Shown here piece by piece: positions 17,134-26,177 of a DNA stretch of 42,071 nt. Both the position numbers and the translations under genes were made by a program. Numbering within the stretch: position 1 is the first letter of the stretch; every line of letters begins with the position of its first letter. Under the pieces are notes generated by a model. The model did no database searches. It was not told where the DNA came from and saw nothing but the letters and a program-made list of their open reading frames with translations. Location: NCBI RefSeq assembly GCF_011378855.1, contig NZ_WTLB01000038.1, positions 1-42,071 of the forward strand, given 5' to 3'. This DNA is from Pseudoalteromonas sp. Z1A8 (GTDB lineage Bacteria; Pseudomonadota; Gammaproteobacteria; Enterobacterales; Alteromonadaceae).

Positions 17134-20100
17134 ATGATTAAAAGCTGCTGGGTATTAAGCATGGACAAAGGTTTAAACTTTGGTGAATTAACAGGTAAAG
17201 GACAATCTGTTCGAAGTAAGTTAATTATAACCTTTATAATTATAGCCTTAGGGCCACTTTGTATACTTACTTGGTTTAGTCTTGAACACGTAAATCGCAC
17301 CCTTAAACAAAATGCAGACACTGAACTAAACGAGCTAAATAATATAGGTAAGCAATTTGCTGATATTTGGTTTGCGGACCATGTTACAGACCTATATTTG
17401 CTTAGGACACAGCTTGATATTAGCCCTGCTAAAAAGCAAAAATTAATCAGTCAATTTGTTGAGCAGTACGACTTTGTTAATAATGTAGAGCTTATTGATG
17501 TAGACCTCGTTAATTCACTCCCTAAATCCCCCTTTTTTAATGTTATTAAAGACCAACGTTTTAACGACATTCGTTCTGGTATTAAAAATACAGGAGAAAT
17601 TCAATTTCAGTCAATGACTGTCTCAGGGCGTGAGTATCATATTATTGGTTTACCGGTATTAAATGACGAAAATAAGTTACAAACCATATTGCTCGCAGAT
17701 ATAAATTTAAACGGCTTATTGAATAATCTAAGTAAAATACACACAGCTAATAAAGACATAACATTTTATGTTATGCACAATAATAAAATTCAAAAAAGTA
17801 ATAATACAAACGATGCCCAACCACTATTTTTCTCTCAGAATGGCTCACCAACACAACGTGTTTTTTCTTATAGTAATAAAGATGAAGCCACTTTATATGG
17901 GTATATTAATTCTTTAGAGTTTTTAAATGAATCTGGTTGGCAATTACTTGTATCAAAACCAAAAGACGTTGCATTGCAAGGATCTAATTATTATAAGCAG
18001 CTCGCTATATTAACAAATATGGGGGCATTACTACTTATATTAACGTCGTCGTGGTGGTTTGGTCGTCGGCTTTCTCGTCCTTTAATTAACTTAGCTAAAA
18101 TTGTTGAAAACATTACCAAAGGTGATGTGGTTAAAGTGCCAATAATAAACGACAGCATAGAGTTTAATCAGCTTTCATTAGGCCTGCGTAAGTTAGTGGC
18201 CGTAAAAGCAGAACAGCAAAGCATACTGCAAAAACAACGCTCTGCGCTTCAAATTGCATTAAAACAATTAGCTGAACAAAAAAGCGCATTAGATGAACAT
18301 GCCATTGTTGCAGTAACTGATTTGCATGGCACCATTACTTTTGTAAATAAGAAATTTTGTGAAATTAGTGGCTATGATGAGCATGAATTAATAGGTCAAA
18401 ACCACCGTATTTTAAATTCAGGAAAGCACGAAAAAGAATTTTTTAAAAATATGTATCAAACGCTTAAACGCGGAGATGTATGGAACGGGCAAATATGCAA
18501 TAAAGCGAAGCATGGTGGTTTTTATTGGGTAGATACGACCATTGCGCCATTTTTAGATGAAAGCGGTAAACCGCAAAGCTATATTGCTATTCGTACCGAT
18601 ATGACATTTCTTAAACTGCAAGAACTAGAACTTGAGCAGCATAAAACACAGTTGCAGTTAGTGATAGATACAACTGCTGTAGGTATTTGGGATTGGTATA
18701 TTGATACTAACGTAGCTGTTTTAAATAACCGTTGGGCTGAAATTATAGGGTATAAACTCAGCGAAATAGAGCCTTGTACAATACAAACTTGGTATAAATT
18801 TATTCACCCAGAGGATTTAATTGAATCAGACTTAAAGCTAAAAGCGCACTTTGCAGGCGAAACAGATTACTACGAAAGTGAAGCGCGTATGAAGCATAAA
18901 AATGGCCACTGGGTGTGGGTGCTTGATACAGCTAAAGTGGTTGAATGGAATAGTGATGGTTCGCCTAAGCGAATGATAGGTACTCACTTAGATATCTCAG
19001 ATAAAAAAGCAACTGAACTTGAACTGCAAGGAAGCCGAGATAGATTTGCATCTTTGGTATCAAATATACCGGGTATTATTTATCGGTGTAAATTTGATGA
19101 TAAATTAAGCACGCTTTATATGAGTGAGCAAGCAAGTGAGATAACAGGCTATTCACCTGATGAGTTGATAGGCAATGATGCTCTAAGCTTTTTTGATTTA
19201 ATATGCGAAGACGATTCTAAAAAAATAAAAGCTGAAATTTTACGCTGTGCCAGTGCTAAGCAGTCATGGTCTGTTGAGTATAGAATTACAGCTCGCGATG
19301 GCTCTTTGCATTGGGTAAATGAAAAAGGCCAAGCGATTTACGATGAAACTGGTAACGTTTTGTATTTAGATGGATTTATTTTAGATATTACAGAGCGATA
19401 CAATACGCAATTAAAAATAAATCGTCAGCAAAGCTTGCTAGAGTCAATGAGTAAGCAAGGGCAGATTGGGGCATGGGAAATTGACTTAGAAGCACATACG
19501 CTTTATTGGTCTGATGAAGTTAAAGTTATCCACGAAGTACCAGAGGGTTTTGAGCCTAGCATAGATACCGCAATTGATTTTTATAAACCAGGAGTGCACC
19601 GAGATACTATAAATACTTTGTTTGAATGCGCAGTGACATTAGGCGAAAGCTGGAGTGTTGAACTTATTATTTTAACCTATGCTGGGCAAGAACGCTGGGT
19701 TAAATCGATGGGGCAAACAGAGTTTAAAGGTGGTAAATGTGTGCGTGTTTTTGGCTCATTTCAAAGTATTGACGCACATAAACGCCTTGAACTTGAAAGC
19801 GAAAAAGCCAACAGATATAACAAAAACTTAGCCGCGCTTACGGTTGCACCTGAAGTACAAAATAGTGATGTAGAGCAAGTTAAAAAGCTAGCGGTTAAAT
19901 CTATGTGTGAAGTGCTAAATATTGCACGTGCGTCGGTATGGATTTTTAACGAACAACGAGACGCAATGGCGTGTCATAGCTTATATATAGATGGGCAAGG
20001 GTTTGTAGATACAGATGCTGTTTTAACTGCTAAAGACTATCCTGCATATTATAACGCCATTTATGAGCAAAACTTAGTGGCTATTGATGATGTTTATACT

Positions 20101-21924
20101 CACCCGGCCACTGTTGATTTTATAGAAGCGTATGCAAAACCACTCGATATTAAATCAATACTTGATGCTGTTATAGCAACAGGCGATGGTAATTTAGGTG
20201 TTTTATGTGCTGAAACTGTTGGCGAGCACCACTATTGGACGCAAAGTGAAGAAACCTATCTTCGATCATTAGCTACTTTAGTGGGCAGTACGTTGGTTTC
20301 TCAAAAACGAAAAGTAATTAGTGAAGAGCTTAAAATTGCGCTTGTAAAAGCAGAGGATGCAGCTATTGCTAAGAGCCAATTTTTAGCCACTATGAGCCAT
20401 GAAATAAGAACGCCAATGAATGGTGTACTCGGTATGCTAGAGCTTGTTCAATTAGAGTCACTTCCTAAACCAATAGAAACAAAAGTCGATATAGCCAAAA
20501 CAAGTGCACACTCTTTATTGGGTGTCATTAACGATATTTTGGACTTTTCTAAAGCCGAAGCGGGTAAAATTGAGCTTGAAGAAATTAACTTTAATGCCCG
20601 CGATTTAATTGGTGAAGTTGCTGCCGCGCAAGCATTTACAGCTCAAGACAAAGGGATTGAAATAATTTTGGATTTGGTTGCACTTGAGCCTTCGCAGTTA
20701 TGCGGTGATCCTGGGCGAATTCGCCAAGTACTTACTAATTTACTAAGTAACGCCGTTAAGTTTACGAGTAAAGGCGAGGTTGTTGTAAGTGCGAAAATTA
20801 ATAAAGTGGCTCAAGGCTTAGAATTTATTGTCAGTATAAAAGACTCAGGTATAGGGATCAGTTTAGAAAAACAGCAGCAATTATTTACTCCGTTTTCTCA
20901 AGTAGATGCATCAACAACGCGTGAATACGGGGGCAGTGGCTTAGGGCTGGCTATTTGTAAGCAGCTTTGTGAGCTAATGGGTGGGGCAATTTCTCTTAGT
21001 AGTGAAGCCGGCGAAGGAAGTACCTTTACTGCCACTATAATGCTGACCCCTGGCGATCAAAAAGAGCGTTATATTCCTAATATTAATATGAAAGAGTTAA
21101 CGGTTTTAGTTGTTGATGATAACGAAACAAATCGAATTGTAATTTTACAACAGCTTGAGCATTGGGGCGCTAAGGTTGCGCTTGCATGCGATGCACATCA
21201 AGCACTTGATATGTGCGCGCAGCAATATGAAAGCAAAAATTGTATGTACGATATTGCAGTGCTTGATATGCAAATGCCAGGAATGGACGGCATAGAGCTT
21301 TGTAAAGCACTAAAAGCACATGCACATTATAAATCAATGCCACTTGTAATGATGACCAGTATTGCTGGTATGGAAGGCGCTCAGCGTTATTCTGACGCTG
21401 GCTTTCAGGCATATTTTCCTAAACCTGTGACCACTGCCGATTTAATTTCTGCACTGTCGGTTATAACGAGTAATGATGCAGGCGAGACACTTCCACTTGT
21501 TACGTCAGGCTATATTTCGTCACTTAAAAAAGAAAAGGTGCAGGAATCTGCCCAAATACTACTTGTAGAAGATAATCCCATTAACCAACAGGTGGCTAAA
21601 TTAATGCTCAAAAAGCTTAATTGTGACGTTACGATTGCCGGGAATGGTCAATTGGCAATTGATATATTAAAAGCGCATGATTCAGGATTCTTTAAGCTTG
21701 TACTTATGGATTGCCAAATGCCAGTTTTGGATGGCTTTGGGGCAACTGCAGCTATACGCGAAGGGGTCGCGGGTGAGCAGCACAAAAATATAAAAATTAT
21801 TGCTATCACTGCTAATGCAATGGACTCCGATAAAGAGCGCTGTATAACTGCTGGAATGGATGATTACTTGAGTAAGCCTATTCAATTAGATATTTTAAAA
21901 GATAAATTAGAGCTGTATATTTAA
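17134..21924 (+). CDS. Hybrid sensor histidine kinase, four PAS, GAF, two receivers
   Basis: Inner-membrane hybrid kinase of 1596 residues. Order: TM1 (about 29-50), a periplasmic sensor region of about 240 residues, TM2 (about 287-308), HAMP, four PAS/PAC modules (about 388-490, 506-630, 636-760, 771-885), GAF (about 900-1065), HisKA with H1089 in MSHEIRTPMNG, HATPase with NLLSNAVKF and GSGLGLAICKQL, REC1 (D1378 in LDMQMPGMDG) and REC2 (D1526 in MDCQMPVLDG). There is no HPt domain, so phosphate must pass to a separate HPt protein or the receivers tune the kinase. The start could also be ATG 17161; neither has a strong Shine-Dalgarno. It is followed after 12 bases by an acetyltransferase gene. 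Its signal is unknown. Confidence 0.95.
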   Translation: MIKSCWVLSMDKGLNFGELTGKGQSVRSKLIITFIIIALGPLCILTWFSLEHVNRTLKQNADTELNELNNIGKQFADIWFADHVTDLYLLRTQLDISPAKKQKLISQFVEQYDFVNNVELIDVDLVNSLPKSPFFNVIKDQRFNDIRSGIKNTGEIQFQSMTVSGREYHIIGLPVLNDENKLQTILLADINLNGLLNNLSKIHTANKDITFYVMHNNKIQKSNNTNDAQPLFFSQNGSPTQRVFSYSNKDEATLYGYINSLEFLNESGWQLLVSKPKDVALQGSNYYKQLAILTNMGALLLILTSSWWFGRRLSRPLINLAKIVENITKGDVVKVPIINDSIEFNQLSLGLRKLVAVKAEQQSILQKQRSALQIALKQLAEQKSALDEHAIVAVTDLHGTITFVNKKFCEISGYDEHELIGQNHRILNSGKHEKEFFKNMYQTLKRGDVWNGQICNKAKHGGFYWVDTTIAPFLDESGKPQSYIAIRTDMTFLKLQELELEQHKTQLQLVIDTTAVGIWDWYIDTNVAVLNNRWAEIIGYKLSEIEPCTIQTWYKFIHPEDLIESDLKLKAHFAGETDYYESEARMKHKNGHWVWVLDTAKVVEWNSDGSPKRMIGTHLDISDKKATELELQGSRDRFASLVSNIPGIIYRCKFDDKLSTLYMSEQASEITGYSPDELIGNDALSFFDLICEDDSKKIKAEILRCASAKQSWSVEYRITARDGSLHWVNEKGQAIYDETGNVLYLDGFILDITERYNTQLKINRQQSLLESMSKQGQIGAWEIDLEAHTLYWSDEVKVIHEVPEGFEPSIDTAIDFYKPGVHRDTINTLFECAVTLGESWSVELIILTYAGQERWVKSMGQTEFKGGKCVRVFGSFQSIDAHKRLELESEKANRYNKNLAALTVAPEVQNSDVEQVKKLAVKSMCEVLNIARASVWIFNEQRDAMACHSLYIDGQGFVDTDAVLTAKDYPAYYNAIYEQNLVAIDDVYTHPATVDFIEAYAKPLDIKSILDAVIATGDGNLGVLCAETVGEHHYWTQSEETYLRSLATLVGSTLVSQKRKVISEELKIALVKAEDAAIAKSQFLATMSHEIRTPMNGVLGMLELVQLESLPKPIETKVDIAKTSAHSLLGVINDILDFSKAEAGKIELEEINFNARDLIGEVAAAQAFTAQDKGIEIILDLVALEPSQLCGDPGRIRQVLTNLLSNAVKFTSKGEVVVSAKINKVAQGLEFIVSIKDSGIGISLEKQQQLFTPFSQVDASTTREYGGSGLGLAICKQLCELMGGAISLSSEAGEGSTFTATIMLTPGDQKERYIPNINMKELTVLVVDDNETNRIVILQQLEHWGAKVALACDAHQALDMCAQQYESKNCMYDIAVLDMQMPGMDGIELCKALKAHAHYKSMPLVMMTSIAGMEGAQRYSDAGFQAYFPKPVTTADLISALSVITSNDAGETLPLVTSGYISSLKKEKVQESAQILLVEDNPINQQVAKLMLKKLNCDVTIAGNGQLAIDILKAHDSGFFKLVLMDCQMPVLDGFGATAAIREGVAGEQHKNIKIIAITANAMDSDKERCITAGMDDYLSKPIQLDILKDKLELYI

Positions 21925-21936
21925 GGTCAAAATACA

Positions 21937-22419
21937 ATGAGTAAACCCGTTATAATACGTGATGCAAAACCAAGTGACGCAAAAACAATTTTGCACTTTA
22001 TTACCGAACTTGCCATATACGAAAAAGAACCTGATGCGGTAAAAACAGATGAACAAGCAATTCTAGATACTTTGTTTAGCGAAGGATCAACCGCGCACAG
22101 CATAATTTGTTTAGAAGGCGATGAGCCAATTGGTTTTGCAGTATATTTTTATAATTACTCTACCTGGTTAGGTAAAAATGGCCTGTACCTAGAAGATTTA
22201 TATGTAAGCCCTGATAGTCGTGGCAATGGTGCAGGCAAAGCCATTATGAAGCACTTAGCTAATAATGCGATTAGTAATAACTGTGGCCGTTTTGAATGGG
22301 TGGTCCTTGATTGGAATAAACCCGCTATCGATTTTTACAATAGCATTGGTGCAAAGCCACAAAACGAATGGATTATATATCGCTTAACAGGGCAGGAATT
22401 ATTAGATTTCGCTAAATAG
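21937..22419 (+). CDS. GNAT acetyltransferase, SSAT (diamine/polyamine)-like
   Basis: Acetyl-CoA-dependent N-acetyltransferase of 160 residues. The family motifs are present: LYLEDLYVSPDSRGNGAGKAIM gives motif A with the R/QxxGxG/A pyrophosphate loop, and WVVLDWNKPAIDFYNSIGA gives motif B. The NYSTWLGKNGLYLEDLYV stretch and the FYNSIGA...EW ending match the spermidine/spermine and thialysine acetyltransferase group. Substrate is therefore likely a polyamine or related diamine, by similarity only. It starts 12 bases after the hybrid kinase stop with AAGG upstream, so it is probably co-transcribed. Its stop codon overlaps the Fur box of the following genes. Confidence 0.9.
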   Translation: MSKPVIIRDAKPSDAKTILHFITELAIYEKEPDAVKTDEQAILDTLFSEGSTAHSIICLEGDEPIGFAVYFYNYSTWLGKNGLYLEDLYVSPDSRGNGAGKAIMKHLANNAISNNCGRFEWVVLDWNKPAIDFYNSIGAKPQNEWIIYRLTGQELLDFAK

Positions 22420-22437
22420 TTAATGAAAATCATTTGC
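22419..22437 (+). promoter_or_regulatory. Fur box upstream of the TPR-like gene and Mn-SOD
   Basis: GTTAATGAAAATCATTTGC matches 15 of 19 bases of the Fur consensus GATAATGATAATCATTATC. TTGCAT and TTGCGT just downstream could be -35 boxes, but no good -10 follows. The site overlaps the last base of the acetyltransferase gene and lies about 60 bases before the next start. Confidence 0.7.
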
Positions 22438-22499
22438 ATTTGCGTTGTTGGGTGTGTAAGTTAAATACACACTCAATAATTAAATGTGCAGATGATTAT

Positions 22500-23006
22500 A
22501 TGATCTCAAGTCAAAAACAGCCCCAGCCAGATCTACTCTATCTTGAACAAGCATTAAGCCCTTGGCAGTCGAACATAATGCAAGGTAATTATGCATTTGA
22601 ACAAGGTGCTTTACTCGAAGCACGCGATAAATACTTATTAGCCAAAACACTCGCAGATCATCTCCTTCAGCAGTTTTTATACGCTCAGATTAATAATAAT
22701 GCCATTCATGCTATTGAGCATTGTATACCCGCACTTGTTGTTGCTTCACATAATTTAGCTGATACCTATATTGCTATGCAACAGCCTGAAAATGCATGTA
22801 AATGGTTATGCGAAGTACACTTAACACTCTCTTCATTAATTAAGCATACTCATTACGATATACAAAAAGTGAGTAAGCATCATTACCTCAAAACCTCTGC
22901 TGAACTTATTGCATTTGCACAGCGTTATCCTTCTTTTCCAGAACTGATTGAGCAAGTGAATTTTTGCTTATGCTCTAAAGACTCAACAAACAGCCTGCTA
23001 CATTAA
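22500..23006 (+). CDS. TPR-like helical protein of unknown function
   Basis: Predicted soluble all-helical protein of 168 residues. Two helix pairs near residues 25-55 (GNYAFEQGALLEARDKYLLA) and 80-115 (ALVVASHNLADTYIAMQQPENA) have the A/G/Y spacing of tetratricopeptide repeats. There is no signal peptide or membrane segment. The frame is open from 22434, but the ATG at 22500 removes a Cys-rich leader that overlaps the Fur box, so I prefer it. It may match DUF2753 of Vibrio, which I cannot confirm. It lies 16 bases before the Mn-SOD gene and behind a Fur box, so it is probably co-expressed with it under iron limitation. Confidence 0.7.
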   Translation: MISSQKQPQPDLLYLEQALSPWQSNIMQGNYAFEQGALLEARDKYLLAKTLADHLLQQFLYAQINNNAIHAIEHCIPALVVASHNLADTYIAMQQPENACKWLCEVHLTLSSLIKHTHYDIQKVSKHHYLKTSAELIAFAQRYPSFPELIEQVNFCLCSKDSTNSLLH

Positions 23007-23022
23007 AATAAAGGAGTAATTT

Positions 23023-23634
23023 ATGGCGTTTACCTTGCCAGCACTTAATTATGAATACGATGCGCTTGAGCCTCATATAGACAGTAAAACAATGTATATT
23101 CATCATACTTTACATCATCAAACCTACATAAATAAGGCTAATACAGCATTAGAGAACACTGAATATGCCAACGTAAATGCTGAGGAGTTACTTATTAATA
23201 TAAGTAAGCTGCCCACTCAATTGCAAAAAGCGGTTCAAGAACACGTAGGTGGGCACTTTAATCACAGTTTGTTTTGGCAAGTAATGAGCCTGCAAGGAGG
23301 TGGTAAACCTGAAGGTATTGTGGCCCAAGCTATAAATGAGCAACTCGGCGGTTTTGATGAATTTAAAGAGGAATTTACAGCCGCTGCAATTAGCCAATTT
23401 GGTAGTGGCTGGGCGTGGTTATGCGTCACTCCAGATGAAAAGCTGATTGTACAAAATAGCGCTAATCAAGATTGCCCTTTAATGCAAGGGAATATCCCTA
23501 TTTTGGGACTTGATGTATGGGAACATGCCTATTACTTGAAATATCAAAATAAGCGCCCTGAGTATATCGCTGCTTTTTATAATGTAATTAATTGGACTGA
23601 AGTTGAAAAGCGCTACTTAGCTTCTATTAGTTGA
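23023..23634 (+). CDS. sodA: Superoxide dismutase, Mn type
   Basis: Cytoplasmic superoxide dismutase of 203 residues. Metal ligands are visible: H27, the His of GGHFNHSLFW, and the Asp and His of DVWEHAYY. Residues that separate Mn from Fe enzymes point to Mn: GGHFNHSLFW instead of the Fe-type AAQVWNH, the active-site Gln carried in ANQDCPLM, and GLDVWEHAYYLKYQNKRP. AGGAG lies seven bases before the ATG. It is 16 bases after the TPR-like gene and downstream of a Fur box. Repression by Fur would make this enzyme the superoxide defence when iron is scarce, as known for sodA of E. coli and Pseudomonas. Some enzymes of this type are cambialistic. Confidence 0.93.
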   Translation: MAFTLPALNYEYDALEPHIDSKTMYIHHTLHHQTYINKANTALENTEYANVNAEELLINISKLPTQLQKAVQEHVGGHFNHSLFWQVMSLQGGGKPEGIVAQAINEQLGGFDEFKEEFTAAAISQFGSGWAWLCVTPDEKLIVQNSANQDCPLMQGNIPILGLDVWEHAYYLKYQNKRPEYIAAFYNVINWTEVEKRYLASIS

Positions 23635-23708
23635 GTTCCGAATATGGCTAGTAATACAGTTTATTTTCTATAAGCTAGACTCTATTAGGTTATTTTATAG
23701 AGTCGCTT

Positions 23709-25061
23709 ATGGACATTTTACATTGGCAAAAAGCACGTCAGAGCCGCGATCCACGTTTTGACGGGCTTTTTTATGTTGCTGTTAAAAGTACCGGTATTTA
23801 TTGCAGACCTATTTGCCCTGCGCCAACGGCTCATGAAAAAAACGTCACGTATTATCAGTGTGCACATAATGCGGCGCAAGATGGTTTTAGACCCTGCATT
23901 CGTTGCAGGCCCGATAGTGCCCCAGGCAGCGCAGCATGGCAGGGTACAAAAACAACTGCACTTAGAGCAAAACAGTTAATAGATCAAAATGATGAGCACG
24001 ACTGCGAAAAACTAGCCGCTCGTTTAGGTGTAAGTAGTCGTTATTTAAGACAGTTATTTAAGCAGTATTTTGGCGTGTCGATTACGCAATACCGATTATT
24101 TAACCAGTGTCACTTTGCTAAAAAACTGATTCAAGAAACACACTTACCCCTTACCGAAATAGCATTTACCGCTGGCTTTAAAAGTATTAGGCGTTTTAAT
24201 GATGCTTTTTTACAGCAGTTAAATATAGCTCCCTCAAAGCTGCGCAGTGGCGATAAAAAACCAGCATCAACACTCACTTTAACACTACCATTTAGGCCGC
24301 CTTATAATTGGCCTGCTTTGCAGAGCTTTTTACAAAGGCGTTTGATAAAACCAATGGAGTGGATAACGCAAACGAGTTACGGGCGCACTTTTGCAAGTGA
24401 GGAATATAAAGGAAGCTTTACCGCTGAATTTATAGCGAGTAAAAACCATTTTAGTGTATCTATCAATATAGATAATACGGCTTATTTGCAATCGGTTATA
24501 AATAATATACGTCGTGTACTTGATTTAGATGCCGATATTAATTTAATTCAAATGCATTTAAGCGCCAATATAAACAATGCGTTTGCAGTGTGTGAAGGGC
24601 TCAGGCTTCCGGGAATTTGGTCAAGCTTTGAAGCTGGTATAAGGGCAGTACTTGGGCAGCAAGTGAGTGTTACTGCTGCGCATAATTTAGTAACAACGTT
24701 AGTTGATGAATTAGGCGAAAAAGAGGGCGATGTTATTTACTTTCCTACGGCTAACATTGTTGCTAATAGTGACTTTGCATTTTTTAAAATGCCACAAGCG
24801 CGTAAAAATGCACTGCATAATTTAGCGCAGTTTTGTGCTTTAAACCCTGAGAATGACGATTTAGACGAATGGCTTATTTTAAAGGGAATTGGCCCTTGGA
24901 CGGTAAATTACGCAAAGCTGCGAGGACAAAGCCAACCCGATATATTACTTGATGGCGATTTAGGTGTTAAAAAAGCACAAGCGGCGGCAAACCCGTTTGA
25001 GCCCGCTAATTGCGCTCCCTTTCGGTCTTACTTAACTTTTCAACTTTGGCAGCAATTATAA
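23709..25061 (+). CDS. alkA: Ada-AraC-AlkA fusion: regulator / 3-methyladenine DNA glycosylase
   Basis: Protein of 450 residues joining three modules. An Ada-type zinc domain (about 1-75) has C32, C36, C63 and C66; one Cys can be methylated by methylphosphotriesters. An AraC HTH domain follows (about 85-180, SSRYLRQLFKQYFGVS and LTEIAFTAGFKSIRRFN). The rest is an AlkA glycosylase (about 190-450) with the helix-hairpin-helix LKGIGPWTVNYAKLR and the catalytic Asp in LLDGDLGV. It would sense alkylated DNA, activate transcription and excise 3-methylpurines, so it combines what E. coli splits between Ada and AlkA. The methyltransferase half of Ada is supplied by the next gene, whose ATG overlaps the TAA here by one base. 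Confidence 0.95.
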   Translation: MDILHWQKARQSRDPRFDGLFYVAVKSTGIYCRPICPAPTAHEKNVTYYQCAHNAAQDGFRPCIRCRPDSAPGSAAWQGTKTTALRAKQLIDQNDEHDCEKLAARLGVSSRYLRQLFKQYFGVSITQYRLFNQCHFAKKLIQETHLPLTEIAFTAGFKSIRRFNDAFLQQLNIAPSKLRSGDKKPASTLTLTLPFRPPYNWPALQSFLQRRLIKPMEWITQTSYGRTFASEEYKGSFTAEFIASKNHFSVSINIDNTAYLQSVINNIRRVLDLDADINLIQMHLSANINNAFAVCEGLRLPGIWSSFEAGIRAVLGQQVSVTAAHNLVTTLVDELGEKEGDVIYFPTANIVANSDFAFFKMPQARKNALHNLAQFCALNPENDDLDEWLILKGIGPWTVNYAKLRGQSQPDILLDGDLGVKKAQAAANPFEPANCAPFRSYLTFQLWQQL

Positions 25062-25531
25062 TGATAATTCAAACATCAATCTCAAGCCCAATAGACGACA
25101 TAATTATTCAAGCGACCAATAAAGGCGTGAGTTACGTCGGGTTTTACCCTCCAGTTGAGCACCCTCATACGCCATTTGAGCAAGTCGCTAACAAGGCGGT
25201 GCTTATTTGCGCTGCGCAGTTAAACGAGTACTTTGCAAAAAAACGCACTACTTTTAATGTACCACTTGATACAAACGGTACAGTATTTCAACAAAGCGTA
25301 TGGCAAGCATTATTAACGGTACCTTTTGGACAGTCGCAAACATACGGCTATATTGCAAACCAACTCAATAACCCAAAAGCAGTGAGAGCGGTAGGCGCTG
25401 CGAATGGTAAAAACCCGATTAGCATAATCGTGCCTTGTCATAGGATCATTGGCGCAAATGCAAAGCTAACGGGTTATGCTGGTGGGCTTGATAGAAAACG
25501 TTGGTTACTGAAACACGAAGGATTAATGTAA
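25061..25531 (+). CDS. ogt: Methylated-DNA-protein cysteine methyltransferase
   Basis: O6-alkylguanine-DNA alkyltransferase of 156 residues, a suicide repair enzyme. The acceptor is C126 in VPCHRIIG, preceded by the DNA-reading helix region NPKAVRAVGAANGKNP and followed by LTGYAGGLDRKRWLLKHE, all canonical. The length fits Ogt. The frame opens earlier, but the ATG at 25061 forms TAATG with the AlkA stop, so translation is probably coupled and both repair proteins come from one mRNA. Together the pair covers base excision and direct reversal of alkylation damage. Confidence 0.95.
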   Translation: MIIQTSISSPIDDIIIQATNKGVSYVGFYPPVEHPHTPFEQVANKAVLICAAQLNEYFAKKRTTFNVPLDTNGTVFQQSVWQALLTVPFGQSQTYGYIANQLNNPKAVRAVGAANGKNPISIIVPCHRIIGANAKLTGYAGGLDRKRWLLKHEGLM

Positions 25532-25583
25532 ATTAATTTAATATTAAGGTAGCATAAGGCACTTTTTATAAAATGGCACTGCA

Positions 25584-26177
25584 ATGGCTCAATTATACTT
25601 TTACTACTCTGCAATGAACGCAGGTAAATCAACCACGTTATTACAATCTGCATTTAATTATAAAGAACGTGGCATGGAACCTGTGATCCTTACTGCAGCC
25701 ATTGATGATAGACAAGGCGTGGGTAAAGTATCGTCTCGTATAGGCTTACAAGCTGACGCGCATGTATTTGATGCTAGTAAAGATGTATTTGATCTTATTC
25801 AATCGCTTAACAACGACAAAAAACGCCATTGTGTATTAGTTGATGAATGCCAGTTTTTATCAAAAGAACAAGTAATGCAATTAACCGATGTGGTTGATGA
25901 GTTAGGTATACCGGTACTGTGTTATGGCTTGCGTAACGACTTTAGAGGCGAGTTATTTATAGGGTCGCAATATTTGCTTGCGTGGGCTGATAAGTTAGTT
26001 GAGCTTAAAACTGTATGCCACTGCGGGCGTAAAGCTAACCATGTACTGCGTACCGATGAAAATGGTGATGCAATAGCCGATGGTAACCAAGTAGAAATTG
26101 GCGGCAATGACCGATATGTTTCGGTATGCCGCAAACATTATAAAGCCGCGTTAAATATGGGCCGACAAAGCATTTAA
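25584..26177 (+). CDS. tdk: Thymidine kinase, type II
   Basis: Salvage enzyme of 197 residues that phosphorylates thymidine to dTMP. Walker A is SAMNAGKST (residues 9-17), Walker B and catalytic Glu are in LVDECQF, and the zinc ribbon is seen as CHCG followed by a later C-x-x-H pair (VCRKHY). The length is typical of type II TdK. The Shine-Dalgarno is weak. The last 27 bases overlap the 3' end of the convergent threonine aldolase gene, with no terminator visible between them. Confidence 0.96.
   Translation: MAQLYFYYSAMNAGKSTTLLQSAFNYKERGMEPVILTAAIDDRQGVGKVSSRIGLQADAHVFDASKDVFDLIQSLNNDKKRHCVLVDECQFLSKEQVMQLTDVVDELGIPVLCYGLRNDFRGELFIGSQYLLAWADKLVELKTVCHCGRKANHVLRTDENGDAIADGNQVEIGGNDRYVSVCRKHYKAALNMGRQSI

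Noticed and set aside
23023..23634. Calling the superoxide dismutase iron-type (sodB)
   Set aside because: GGHFNHSLFW, the Gln in ANQD and GLDVWEHAYYLKYQN follow the Mn type; Fe type would show AAQVWNH.
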